From Cyanobacteria bacterium UBA6446 (GTDB lineage Bacteria; Cyanobacteriota; Vampirovibrionia; Gastranaerophilales; Gastranaerophilaceae): a DNA stretch of 64,000 nucleotides. This document shows, one piece after another, positions 23,383 through 31,342 of the stretch; the stretch's first letter is position 1; every line of letters begins with the position of its first letter. The notes beneath the pieces were generated by a model that did no database searches, was not told where the DNA came from, and saw only the letters and a list, made by a program, of their open reading frames with translations. The DNA lies in NCBI GenBank assembly GCA_002438405.1, contig DJOE01000002.1, forward strand, positions 62,001-126,000, read 5' to 3'. Both the position numbers and the translations under genes were made by a program.

Positions 23383-24086
23383 CTTTTTAGATAGTCAAAG
23401 ATTTCAAATACCGGTTTGACTAACTGTTGAACCGGTATTTCTTCGTCCAATTCAAGTGTAATCGTTGGGATATTTCGCTCAACACCTGCCCAAGTTCCAA
23501 AACTCCCTGGGGTTGGATAACCGATACTTGCTTCCACCGGATAGTTAATTATTTTAGAAATTGATTCTGCTTCTTTTTGAGCCGGTCCGTCATAATTTAC
23601 AACTTTGTATGGAGCATGAAGTGTCATGACAAGGCTTGGTGAATAATTTTCAATGGTTTCAATAAGAAACTGCGTTTCAACTTCACTTCCTGCAGATTTT
23701 CCACCAAAATAGTTTGTTGTTTCATCATCACAAGTTGCGTTATCACCCTCATTTTTTCCCCAGTTTTTTGTTGGAAAATTTCTGTTAATATCAACATTGT
23801 TAGAATTTGTTCGGGTATTATTCATCATTCCATCAGGATTTAGACATGGAATAAACAGTAGACCCATCCTCGGAATTGACGATTTTGAAGAGGTGGTATT
23901 AAATTGAGCGGGGACGAGGGGAGATTTGAAACTATACCTTTCTTCTAAATACTTTTCAATCAAGTATTTCCCTTGTGGCTCGTCGCCATGAACAACCCCA
24001 ACTATCAAAATATTTTCTTCTGACGGCTCTCCGACTAAATCTATATAATTTCCTAATTTTGTTTGCTCACTATACAATAATTCCAT
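23379..24086 (-). CDS. M14-family murein peptide amidase (MpaA-like)
   Basis: 235 residues. Zinc site seen: HGDE (VGVVHGDEPQGKYL) for His and Glu, and TLHAPY for the third ligand; catalytic Glu in TITLELDE. The RxN...DINRNFP region (NTRTNSNNVDINRNFPTKNW) following FIPCLNPDGMM is typical of MpaA, which cleaves gamma-D-glutamyl-diaminopimelate bonds in recycled murein peptides. No signal peptide, so it acts in the cytosol on recycled peptides. Leaderless prediction: extended -10 TGA-TAGAAT ends 6 nt before the ATG. Divergent from pabB, whose promoter is of the same kind. Confidence 0.85.
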   Translation of the reverse strand: MELLYSEQTKLGNYIDLVGEPSEENILIVGVVHGDEPQGKYLIEKYLEERYSFKSPLVPAQFNTTSSKSSIPRMGLLFIPCLNPDGMMNNTRTNSNNVDINRNFPTKNWGKNEGDNATCDDETTNYFGGKSAGSEVETQFLIETIENYSPSLVMTLHAPYKVVNYDGPAQKEAESISKIINYPVEASIGYPTPGSFGTWAGVERNIPTITLELDEEIPVQQLVKPVFEIFDYLKS

Positions 24087-24169
24087 ACAAAAATTCTATC
24101 ATAGTTGTGTCGCTAAATCATTTTAGTAAATTAATTTAATATATTCCTCTTTTGTGAAATAATTCTTAT

Positions 24170-25825
24170 ATGCAAATTTATTCAGATAAAATTTTTAAAA
24201 ATCCACAAAAAATTATTTCTGCTTTTGACAGTGAAAGTTTTATTTCCGCTTTTAACGAAATCGAAAAATTGAAAGATAAATACTATTTAATCGGATATGT
24301 CAGATATGAAGCAAAAGACATTTTTTTAGGCAAAAACGTAACATCAAAATATCCACTTCTGTATTTTGAAGCTTACGAAAACTTTGAAAAATTTTTACCT
24401 AATAAAAACCCGCAAAAAGTTTTTCTTTTTCCGAAACCAAAAATTTCTTTTGCAGAATATAAAAAAGGGTTTGATGGAATTAAATCTGAAATATCTAATG
24501 GAAATACTTACGAAGTCAATTATACCATTGATTTTGAAATCAAAACAAAATACTCTTCAACAGAAATTTATGATTATTTTTTAAAGTATCAAAAAACTCC
24601 ATATAATGCATTTATCAAAAATGATTACGAAGAAATTTTGTCTTTTTCTCCAGAATTATTTTTCAAAAAAAATGGAAATCAAATTTTAACAAAACCGATG
24701 AAAGGTACGATTGAACGAGGGAAAACACCGGAAGAAGATTTAAAAAACATTGAATTCCTAAAAAACGATATCAAAAATCGGGCTGAAAATATTATGATAG
24801 TAGATTTACTTCGAAATGATTTAGGTAAAATTTCAGAGGTTGGTTCCGTGAAAGTTCCAAAATTGTTTGATATTGAAACTCATAAAACACTTCATCAAAT
24901 GACATCAGAGGTTGAATCAACAATAAAAAATAATACAACATTGTATGATATTTTTGAGGCAATTTTTCCTTGTGGTTCAATTACCGGTGCTCCAAAAATT
25001 AGCACAATGCACATTATTGATAAGGTTGAAAGCGGGAAAAGGAATGTCTATTGTGGAGCAATTGGCTTTATTCATAAAGACTTTTGCGAGTTTTCTGTCC
25101 CTATTAGAATTTTGCAAAAAACAAAAGATGACACTTGTTATACATATAGAGCAGGTGGTGCAATTGTTTGGGATTCTGATGTTGAAGATGAGTGGAACGA
25201 GGCTATTTTGAAAACTTCTTTTCTTTCTCAAAATTCCCAAAATTGGCAATTAATTGAAACTTTAAAAGTAGAGAATTCAAAACCAATACTTTGGACTGAA
25301 CATATTGAACGACTTCAAAAATCAGCGAATGATTTAAATTTTAAGTTTAACAATGAAATTTTAAATTTTAAATTTGAAAAGAATGGAATGCATCGAATTC
25401 TCTTATCTCAAAATGGAGAGTACAAAATTCAACACAAACCACTAAATGAAATCACTACAAATAAAATTTTAATTTCGGATATGGTTGTAAATTCAAAAGA
25501 TGTGTTTCTTCAATATAAAACAACTTATCGCCCATATTACGAAAAAGCTTTTGAGAAAATTAAATCTGGGGAGATTTATGATGAAATATTTTTCAATGAG
25601 CGAGGAGAATTGACTGAAGGTGCAAGGAGTAATATTGTTTTGGAACTTGATGGAGAATTATTTACCCCACCTTGTTCATGTGGTTTGCTTGGCGGAACTT
25701 ATCGCAAAAAACTTTTGAAAGAAAATAAAATTAGAGAAAAAATCCTTTATAGAACAGATTTAGGTAGAGCAAATAAAATATTTTGCATAAATTCAGTAAG
25801 AGGAATGAGGTTAGTTCAATTATGA
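24170..25825 (+). CDS. pabB: PabB-PabC fusion: aminodeoxychorismate synthase I plus lyase
   Basis: 551 residues. Residues 70-335 are the chorismate-binding domain: NGNTYEVNYTIDF, FFKKNGNQILTKPMKGTIER, NIMIVDLLRNDLGKISEVGS, FEAIFPCGSITGAPKISTMH, ending with YRAGGAIVWDSDVEDEWNEA. Residues 345-551 are a class IV aminotransferase (ADC lyase) with EIFFNERGELTEGARSNIVL and GLLGGTYRKKLL; the PLP lysine is expected near YEKAFEKIK or YRPYYEK and is less certain. The fusion converts chorismate and ammonia to 4-aminobenzoate for folate. An extended -10 (TGA-AATAAT) 6 nt before ATG predicts a leaderless mRNA. It overlaps pabA (ATGA). Confidence 0.9.
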   Translation: MQIYSDKIFKNPQKIISAFDSESFISAFNEIEKLKDKYYLIGYVRYEAKDIFLGKNVTSKYPLLYFEAYENFEKFLPNKNPQKVFLFPKPKISFAEYKKGFDGIKSEISNGNTYEVNYTIDFEIKTKYSSTEIYDYFLKYQKTPYNAFIKNDYEEILSFSPELFFKKNGNQILTKPMKGTIERGKTPEEDLKNIEFLKNDIKNRAENIMIVDLLRNDLGKISEVGSVKVPKLFDIETHKTLHQMTSEVESTIKNNTTLYDIFEAIFPCGSITGAPKISTMHIIDKVESGKRNVYCGAIGFIHKDFCEFSVPIRILQKTKDDTCYTYRAGGAIVWDSDVEDEWNEAILKTSFLSQNSQNWQLIETLKVENSKPILWTEHIERLQKSANDLNFKFNNEILNFKFEKNGMHRILLSQNGEYKIQHKPLNEITTNKILISDMVVNSKDVFLQYKTTYRPYYEKAFEKIKSGEIYDEIFFNERGELTEGARSNIVLELDGELFTPPCSCGLLGGTYRKKLLKENKIREKILYRTDLGRANKIFCINSVRGMRLVQL

Positions 25826-26391
25826 TTTTGATAGATAATTATGATTCCTTTACTTATAATATTGTCCAATATTTACAAGAACTCGGGGTTAATCCTACCG
25901 TGTTCAAAAATGATGAAATCACAATTTCTGAATTAAATAAGTTGAATTTTAATTCGATAATAATCTCCCCAGGAGCTGGAAATCCTAACACTGCAGGTAT
26001 TTCACTAGATGTAATTAAAGAATTCTTTCAAACAAAAAAAATTTTAGGTATTTGTTTGGGTTATCAATGCTTAGCGCAATTTTTTGATGCAAAAATCATA
26101 AAAGATAAAGAACCGATGCACGGAAAAATTTCTAAAATCAAAGTCATACAAGAGTCTAAGTTGTTTAAAGATTTGCCTAAAAGTTTTAAAGTTACTCGCT
26201 ATCATTCTTTGATTGCAGATCGAACGACAATTCATTCACCATTAAAAATTACAGCTCAAACAGATGATAAAATTGTTATGGCAATAGAACACGAAACATT
26301 ACCGCTTTACGGAGTTCAATTTCACCCTGAAGCAATTTTGACACAATACGGGCATGAGTTGTTTAGAAATTTTGTTGAAATTCAACCCTAG
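25822..26391 (+). CDS. pabA: Aminodeoxychorismate synthase component II (glutamine amidotransferase)
   Basis: 189 residues from ATG 25822; the frame opens earlier but MILIDNYDSFTYNIVQYL is the family start. Class I amidotransferase that supplies ammonia from glutamine to PabB; close relatives (TrpG) do the same for anthranilate. Catalytic triad: Cys in ILGICLGYQCLAQ, His and Glu in GVQFHPEAILT. Signature SPGAGNPNTAG replaces the usual SPGPGxP. RBS GAGGTTA lies within the pabB end and the ATGA overlap couples the two. Context (PabB-PabC fusion) argues for folate rather than tryptophan. Confidence 0.92.
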   Translation: MILIDNYDSFTYNIVQYLQELGVNPTVFKNDEITISELNKLNFNSIIISPGAGNPNTAGISLDVIKEFFQTKKILGICLGYQCLAQFFDAKIIKDKEPMHGKISKIKVIQESKLFKDLPKSFKVTRYHSLIADRTTIHSPLKITAQTDDKIVMAIEHETLPLYGVQFHPEAILTQYGHELFRNFVEIQP

Positions 26392-26430
26392 AGTGCAAAG
26401 CTTAAATGTTGTAATAATATAGCTATTGAA

Positions 26431-26622
26431 GGACTTGCACAATGCAACTTCCGTCACACGCAATTTAACGAAGAAATTGGACGGAAAGGAGGCAAGACTA
26501 CATGATTGACGAAGTAATAATTCTATTACTAGCATTTGCAATCGTAGTAATAGAATTGAACTTGTTAAAAATGTATGGTGCGAAGAAAGAGTCTTTAAAG
26601 ATAGCGACAATTTAAAGGCTCT
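26431..26622 (+). other. Densely structured RNA locus around a small hydrophobic ORF
   Basis: Four plus-strand hairpins in under 200 bases: TTGCA/TGCAA (near 26431-26447); a long hairpin TTCCGTC-CAATTT / AAATTG-GACGGAA (26449-26486), directly abutting AAGGAGG; a perfect 13-bp stem AATTCTATTACTA/TAGTAATAGAATT (26519-26557); and a 12-bp stem AGAGTCTTTAAA/TTTAAAGGCTCT (26588-26622). Such density is not expected in ordinary intergenic or coding DNA. The last two lie inside the ORF at 26502-26615. Read together with the antisense promoter at 26637 this is compatible with a type I toxin-antitoxin locus or another regulatory RNA. Confidence 0.5.
26502..26615 (+). CDS. Small hydrophobic peptide (37 aa), type I toxin-like
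   Basis: Too short for ordinary gene finding. ATG at 26502 is preceded by AAAGGAGG at a 9-nt distance, one of the best Shine-Dalgarno sequences in the window. The peptide is a short acidic start (MIDE), one membrane helix (VIILLLAFAIVVIELNLL) and a basic tail (KMYGAKKESLK), the format of Fst/TxpA/BsrG-type membrane toxins. The stop codon lies in a hairpin. No homologue is claimed. It might instead be a regulatory leader peptide or part of a structured RNA that is not translated. Confidence 0.45.
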   Translation: MIDEVIILLLAFAIVVIELNLLKMYGAKKESLKIATI

Positions 26623-26636
26623 CACCCTACTCCTGT

Positions 26637-26665
26637 AGTATTTACGATGTTTCAATTTTTGTCAA
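26637..26665 (-). promoter_or_regulatory. Antisense promoter facing the small ORF
   Basis: Minus strand TTGACA, 17 nt, AATACT, placed just after the ftsY stop. Transcription would start near 26630 and run antisense through the hairpins and the ORF at 26502-26615. Confidence 0.55.
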
Positions 26666-26671
26666 GTGTTA

Positions 26672-27589
26672 TTATTCAAACAATGCATTTATAAAATCTT
26701 CTGGGTTGAATGCTTTCAAATCGGTCATTTGTTCACCAACTCCGACAAGTTTAACCGGTAATTTCATTTCTTTTGCAATTGCAATAATAATTGCACCTTT
26801 AGCGCTTCCGTCAAGTTTGGTTAGAGCGACACACGTAAGATTGACTGACTCTGAGAAAACTTTTGCTTGCTGCAAGCCATTTTGTCCGGTATTAGCATCA
26901 ATGACAAGAATACTTTCTCGCAAAGAATTCGGAGCTTGCTTATCTATAACGATTTTAATTTTTTTCAATTCTTCCATTAAGTTGAATTTATTTTGCAAAC
27001 GACCGGCTGTATCAACTAGAATCACGTCATAATTTTCATTCTTTGCTTTTTGAATTGCTTCATAAACAACAGAAGCTGGGTCTGCCTTATCACGTCTTAC
27101 GATATCTGCACCTGCTCGTGTTGACCAGATGTTTAATTGTTCTTCTGCTGCAGCTCTAAAAGTATCACCTGCAGCAATCAAAACTTTTTTACCATCTTGT
27201 TTGAATTGGTAAGCCATTTTGGCAATCAGAGTTGTTTTTCCTGCACCATTTACACCTGCAATAAAGTAGATGTTTAACTCATTATCCTTATAGTTAAGTT
27301 CTGTTGAACCTGCTTCTGACAATGTTTTTTTGAATTCTTCTTTAAGGTAATTTTTTAATTCTGATGGTTTTGCATTCTTTTTATTTCGTAAATTATCTAC
27401 AAGTTCGGCAGCATAATTTACACCTAAATCCGCACTGATTAGAGTATCTTCAATATCATCAAGTGCGAATTCAGAATACTCTGCATCAGTTTCTTCTACA
27501 TTAGATAATACATTCCCTACAAGTGATTGAGCCGTATTTGAAACTGCTTGCTTTAAATTTTCAATTTTATCTTTAAAAAATCCGAACAT
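26672..27589 (-). CDS. ftsY: Signal recognition particle receptor FtsY
   Basis: 305 residues: N domain (residues 1-95) and G domain; only a very short acidic A region, as in many non-proteobacteria. GTPase motifs: NGAGKTTLIAKMAYQFKQDG (P-loop), DTFRAAAEEQL, ILVDTAGRLQNKFNLMEEL, TKLDGSAKGA and the closing VGVGEQMTDLKAFNPEDFI. It docks SRP-ribosome complexes at the inner membrane. Start ATG has no Shine-Dalgarno sequence; an extended -10 TGC-TATTAT ends 6 nt before it, giving a leaderless prediction. It follows a prepilin gene by 21 bases but so close a promoter suggests independent transcription. Confidence 0.95.
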   Translation of the reverse strand: MFGFFKDKIENLKQAVSNTAQSLVGNVLSNVEETDAEYSEFALDDIEDTLISADLGVNYAAELVDNLRNKKNAKPSELKNYLKEEFKKTLSEAGSTELNYKDNELNIYFIAGVNGAGKTTLIAKMAYQFKQDGKKVLIAAGDTFRAAAEEQLNIWSTRAGADIVRRDKADPASVVYEAIQKAKNENYDVILVDTAGRLQNKFNLMEELKKIKIVIDKQAPNSLRESILVIDANTGQNGLQQAKVFSESVNLTCVALTKLDGSAKGAIIIAIAKEMKLPVKLVGVGEQMTDLKAFNPEDFINALFE

Positions 27590-27610
27590 ACAATAATAAT
27601 AGCATAAAGA

Positions 27611-28483
27611 TTAAATTTTTATAGGATAATCGCTTGGGAATTTCCAGTTATTTTGTTTAATCAGCTCAGTACAATATGCATGCGCATCACCAGATGTGGC
27701 TTTTCTGCACCCATAATAGCCATCAAATAAACCATCTCTTGTTCCGTCCCAATTCCATTTGTAGGGTTCAACTCCATCTCCAATATATTTACAAGCATTA
27801 TCTTTTTTATCCTCATAGCAACTTGGATTAAATAAAAAAATAAAAAAGTCTTTTCCTGCTTCTCCTTGGTCAATATTCCCATCTTTAATTTGTTTATATT
27901 TTTGCGCATTTGGGTAAAACAACCAACCCGCACCATTAATAGCAACCATACTTCCGTCCTGGAAATACAATTCAATACAACCATTTTTATTGGTCATTTT
28001 AGTATCACCTTTGATATACGGAACGATGTACTTATTAACCCATGCTTCGGCTTTTGGAGTTGCAGTATCATTACCATTTTCATCTTTAATAAAACCACTA
28101 CCGAGTTCATCCCAACCCGTTCTATCATCATAATCATATTCCGCAAGTTTAATAGCATTATTTATTGTTGCATAGAATTTAGACAATCTAGTTTCAATTA
28201 CTTTTTTACGGTAATTACTCATCAAACTCGGTATTGTTAAAGCTGCGACTATTCCAATAATGCCTAGGGTAATTAATACCTCGGCAAGAGTGAAAGCATA
28301 CTTGCGGGCGAAAGGGGAATGGGAGTTATGACCAATAGGTTGATAAGTGGATAAGTCTATAAGTGATTTAATGTTATTGTCCTTTTCGTAATTTGCACTT
28401 GACTGACTTGTTTCCCTCGTAATGGCATGAATTTCTGAGAGAATTACATTGGTATTCTGCTTAAATTCTATATTTCTTTTCAT
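27611..28483 (-). CDS. Prepilin-like protein with long leader (pair 2)
   Basis: 290 residues from ATG 28483 (AGGA upstream). A leader of about 62 residues, including LSTYQPIG, precedes YAFTLAEVLITLGIIGIVAA, LTIPSLMSNYRKKVIETRLS; a globular C-terminal half with IELYFQDGSMVAINGAGWL and several Cys follows. Prepilin peptidase would cut before Phe; residue -1 is Ala, not Gly. Product is probably a pseudopilin exposed on a type II/IV-like apparatus. Long leaders are unusual (5-25 residues is usual) and this one partly consists of repeat DNA. Divergent from the XRE gene at 28613. Confidence 0.83.
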   Translation of the reverse strand: MKRNIEFKQNTNVILSEIHAITRETSQSSANYEKDNNIKSLIDLSTYQPIGHNSHSPFARKYAFTLAEVLITLGIIGIVAALTIPSLMSNYRKKVIETRLSKFYATINNAIKLAEYDYDDRTGWDELGSGFIKDENGNDTATPKAEAWVNKYIVPYIKGDTKMTNKNGCIELYFQDGSMVAINGAGWLFYPNAQKYKQIKDGNIDQGEAGKDFFIFLFNPSCYEDKKDNACKYIGDGVEPYKWNWDGTRDGLFDGYYGCRKATSGDAHAYCTELIKQNNWKFPSDYPIKI

Positions 28484-28494
28484 ATTTATTCCTA

Positions 28495-28557
28495 AAATAT
28501 TACCTTTTATACAAATAGTATATCTTATATTTCTAAAAATTGCAAGAAATATTACCT
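28495..28557. promoter_or_regulatory. Direct repeats between prepilin and XRE genes (pair 2)
   Basis: AAATATTACCT at 28495-28505 and 28547-28557, 52 bases apart, in the divergent promoter region. Candidate binding sites for the XRE protein at 28613. Confidence 0.48.
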
Positions 28558-28612
28558 GCAATTTCGTACAAAAGATTTCGGTTTGAACGTATCATAAATG
28601 TTGGAGATGGTT

Positions 28613-28927
28613 ATGGGGCTAAAAAATACATTTGCAAATAATTTAAAAAGAATTAGGAAACAAAATAAATTGACGCAGGAACAATTCGCAGAGTTAGTAA
28701 ATGTCGCACCAAGACATATCTCTTTTCTTGAAACAGGTAGAAGTTTTCCATCTTGTGAATTGATGGAAAGGATTTGTAAGATTTTGCATGCCGATATTTC
28801 AGAATTTTTTAAAGCTTCTGAAAAGCTATCTCGAGAAGAACTGATAAAAAAGTTAGAATATACAACAAATAATTTGAATGATGAACAGTTGAATTATCTT
28901 GTAAAAATGGCAGAAGAATTATATTAA
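28613..28927 (+). CDS. XRE-family helix-turn-helix regulator, pair 2
   Basis: 104 residues from ATG 28613, which has GGAG at a good distance; ATG 28598 in the same frame lacks one. HTH: FANNLKRIRKQNKLTQEQFA, then PRHISFLETGRSFPSCELME. C-terminal helices (SREELIKKLEYTTNNLNDEQ) probably dimerise. It is head-to-head with the prepilin gene and is closed by a bidirectional terminator. Likely autoregulator and controller of the prepilin gene, by position. Confidence 0.88.
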   Translation: MGLKNTFANNLKRIRKQNKLTQEQFAELVNVAPRHISFLETGRSFPSCELMERICKILHADISEFFKASEKLSREELIKKLEYTTNNLNDEQLNYLVKMAEELY

Positions 28928-28935
28928 ACAATCAT

Positions 28936-28970
28936 AAAAAAAACAGGGCTTTTAAAAACCCTGTTTTTTA
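28936..28970. terminator. Bidirectional terminator
   Basis: AAAAAACAGGG/CCCTGTTTTTT stem with A/T runs on both sides; serves the XRE gene and the convergent exported protein gene. Confidence 0.85.
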
Positions 28971-28974
28971 TTTA

Positions 28975-29322
28975 TTAAAAGTATGATTTTGTTCCTTTTC
29001 CACCTGGATTCCAATAAGAGTTACCTTGGCTTCTTTGTTTTGTTTGAATTCTTACTCTTGGTTCTTTTCTTGCAGGAACAGGTAAACCCTCAGCTGCTGC
29101 ATTTTGCGGAACCATATTGGGATCTAATTTATTTGCAGGTGTGAATGTTGCTTCATAAGTTCCATCTTGAACAGAAACTTGTGGTCCTGCAACAGAATTA
29201 GATGTCACTGGAGTAGTTGACAAAACAGTTGGACTTAATGGTTCTAATAACAATGGTTCAGTTGCTGCATTAGCGGTTTGAGCAATTGCCATAATTGTTA
29301 ATACCAGTACTAATCTTTTCAT
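28975..29322 (-). CDS. Exported proline/threonine-rich protein (115 aa)
   Basis: Not recognised. Signal peptide MKRLVLVLTIMAIAQTANA with an ANA-A cleavage site. The mature part is Pro/Thr/Val-rich and probably disordered (LEPLSPTVLSTTPVTSN), with a C-terminal basic segment (RKEPRVRIQTKQRSQGNSYW). ATG with AGGAG 9 nt upstream. Monocistronic. The style matches the other small exported proteins at 463 and 30998. Confidence 0.7.
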   Translation of the reverse strand: MKRLVLVLTIMAIAQTANAATEPLLLEPLSPTVLSTTPVTSNSVAGPQVSVQDGTYEATFTPANKLDPNMVPQNAAAEGLPVPARKEPRVRIQTKQRSQGNSYWNPGGKGTKSYF

Positions 29323-29436
29323 ATCTTATGCTCCTATTTGTTTTATTTCCTTAATATACTTATATAACGTAATTATTTAAAAATCAAACATAAAAAATTT
29401 TGTTATATAATATATAAAAAATAAAGGAATAAAAAA

Positions 29437-30279
29437 TTGCGTGAAAGACTTCCAGAATTTTTAAAAAGACCAATTATTGATACTGATAAAACAAGAACTG
29501 TTCGAAAAATATTAAAATCTAATTGTTTAAATACTGTTTGTGAGGGAGCAAGATGTCCTAACAAAAATGAGTGTTATTCAAATCATACTGCTACGTTTTT
29601 GATTATGGGAAGTGTTTGTACAAGGAATTGCAGATATTGTAATATTTCTTGCCAAAGACCTGAACAACTTGATGAAAATGAACCTCTACATGTTGCACAA
29701 GCTGTTAAAGATTTAGAACTAAAATATGCAGTAATAACATCTGTGACAAGAGATGATTTGCCTGATGGAGGTGCAAATCATTTCGCAAAATGTATCAATG
29801 AAATCCGAAAAATTTCACCAAATACAAAAATAGAAATCTTAACTCCAGATTTTAAAGGAAATGAAGAGTCTTTGGATACAATAATAAAAACCCACCCTGA
29901 TGTTTTTAATCATAATATTGAAACAGCTCGAGATATTTTTAAAACAGCCAGACCTCAAGGGAATTACGACACATCTCTAAGAGTTTTAAAATATGTCAAA
30001 GAAAATTCTGATATCAAAACAAAATCAGGTTTTATGATTGGACTTGGAGAAGATATTGAACAAATCAAACAAACCATCTCGGATTTGTATAGTGTGAATT
30101 GTGATATCCTTACAATTGGGCAATATATTCAACCGTCAAAAGAACACTTACCTGTTGTAAAATACTACAAGCCTGAAGAATACGATGAGCTAAAAGAAAT
30201 AGCAAAAAATATTGGTATAAAACATTTTCAAATCGGCCCGCTTGTTAGAAGTTCATACAATGCTGCAAAGTTAGTTTAA
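29437..30279 (+). CDS. lipA: Lipoyl synthase LipA
   Basis: 280 residues. Radical SAM enzyme inserting two sulphurs into protein-bound octanoyl groups. Auxiliary cluster: CEGARCPNKNEC (CxxxxCxxxxxC). Radical SAM cluster: CTRNCRYCNI (CxxxCxxC). Later VTSVTRDDLPDGGANHF, NIETARDIFKTARP and a C-terminal RSSYNAAKL with the conserved RSSY Ser that binds the auxiliary cluster. TTG start with AAAGGA 8 nt upstream. Works with the lipoate ligase-family protein at 6338 and with lipoylated dehydrogenases such as the one using Lpd at 55215. No plus-strand terminator follows. Confidence 0.95.
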   Translation: MRERLPEFLKRPIIDTDKTRTVRKILKSNCLNTVCEGARCPNKNECYSNHTATFLIMGSVCTRNCRYCNISCQRPEQLDENEPLHVAQAVKDLELKYAVITSVTRDDLPDGGANHFAKCINEIRKISPNTKIEILTPDFKGNEESLDTIIKTHPDVFNHNIETARDIFKTARPQGNYDTSLRVLKYVKENSDIKTKSGFMIGLGEDIEQIKQTISDLYSVNCDILTIGQYIQPSKEHLPVVKYYKPEEYDELKEIAKNIGIKHFQIGPLVRSSYNAAKLV

Positions 30280-30285
30280 ATAATC

Positions 30286-30310
30286 AAAAAAAAGACCTCA
30301 CGTGGAGGTC
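30286..30310 (-). terminator. Strong minus-strand terminator without an obvious gene
   Basis: GACCTC/GAGGTC stem with eight T residues on the minus strand, just after the lipA stop. There is no minus-strand gene in the 164 bases upstream of it (30311-30474), so it may end a small RNA; a weak promoter (TTGAAA-N17-AATTAT) can be drawn there. Confidence 0.6.
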
Positions 30311-30474
30311 AAGGTTGGTTATTTTTGGTTATGTTATAGTATTATGTCAGTTTTTACTATTTTGTAAGGTTTACATTTGCTTAAATTCCCCTAAATAATT
30401 TTATTTGCTTGTTTTATTTTCAATATTTACAATTCTTAATATATAAATAATCAATTTGATACTATCATATTTAT

Positions 30475-30912
30475 ATGTTCGAAAAAGTCAAAAAATTCTT
30501 CTATGCAAAGATTTTAAAAAAGCACTATTGGCGCACCGGTAAATGTAAAGGTTGCGGAATGTGTTGTACTCATATTTATGTAAAACATTTTAAACATGTC
30601 TTGAAAGATGAAAAAGAATTTAAAAGACTTCAATATTTACACAAATTTTATTCTGATTTGAAAATTATCGGCAAAGATGAATTAGGTTTAATTTTTGAGT
30701 GCACAAATTTAGACCCAGAAACTAAGAGATGTAAAATTCACTTTTGGCGTCCAGGAATTTGCCGTAGATATCCACAAGAAGAATTGTTTTCAATGGGTGG
30801 AACATTATCTAATGATTGCGGATATAAAATGGAACCTATTATTCCATTTAAAGATGTTTTAAAAAATGTTGAAAAACATCAAAATCGAAAAATTATTCGT
30901 AAATGGTTCTAA
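30475..30912 (+). CDS. YkgJ-family cysteine-cluster protein
   Basis: 145 residues, cytosolic, basic. The CxxCxxCC signature is present near the start (CKGCGMCCTHIYV), with further Cys in FECTNLDPETKRCKIHF and RPGICRRYP, and a late NDCGYKM. These Cys probably bind zinc or an iron-sulphur cluster. Family function is not established. ATG without clear Shine-Dalgarno; a TATCAT 6 nt before the start suggests it may be leaderless as well. Single gene. Confidence 0.85.
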   Translation: MFEKVKKFFYAKILKKHYWRTGKCKGCGMCCTHIYVKHFKHVLKDEKEFKRLQYLHKFYSDLKIIGKDELGLIFECTNLDPETKRCKIHFWRPGICRRYPQEELFSMGGTLSNDCGYKMEPIIPFKDVLKNVEKHQNRKIIRKWF

Positions 30913-30997
30913 AAAAGATTATACTTTTCTCCAATGTAATTTGTTTTGAAATTTTTTAATATTAAACATACAGATTAAATCAAGGAGAAGTATATTT

Positions 30998-31342
30998 ATG
31001 AAAAAGATTTTAATATTGTCACTAATAGTAATGTTTTCTACTCTAATGAGTGTGAATGCAGCATGTAAAATTGAAGAATTAGGGGCTTGTAAAGCTAATT
31101 TAGATAATCAACCTCAAACAATAAAAGACAAACTTGTACCAAATCATATTGACCAAATGATAAATCCGACAAGAGATTCCTCTAAGCAGTTTACGAATTC
31201 TCCACAACTAATTCCAGAAACAATAAACATTGATGTTGATACAAATCCTTCAAACAGAGAGAACAATAACTCTCCATACAATTCATCTTGTCAATTCGGA
31301 ACTTGCCTTCCAGGGGAATCTTCCGGCAACATTGGAGATTAG
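30998..31342 (+). CDS. Small exported protein (114 aa)
   Basis: Not recognised. Signal peptide MKKILILSLIVMFSTLMSVNA. Mature part begins CKIEELGACKANLDNQPQ, with four Cys overall in two pairs (CK...C and SSCQFGTC) that may form disulphides, and is otherwise Asn/Pro/Ser-rich. ATG with AAGGAGAAG upstream. Its end overlaps the prepilin gene on the other strand by 4 bases. Confidence 0.72.
   Translation: MKKILILSLIVMFSTLMSVNAACKIEELGACKANLDNQPQTIKDKLVPNHIDQMINPTRDSSKQFTNSPQLIPETINIDVDTNPSNRENNNSPYNSSCQFGTCLPGESSGNIGD

Noticed and set aside
26431..26622. tmRNA, RNase P or 6S RNA at the structured locus
   Set aside because: No tRNA-like ends or T arm, no P4 core sequence, and the hairpins are local and not a single long rod.
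26299..26655. Minus-strand 118-aa frame across the structured locus
   Set aside because: Overlaps pabA antisense and all four hairpins; basic, leucine-rich noise composition.
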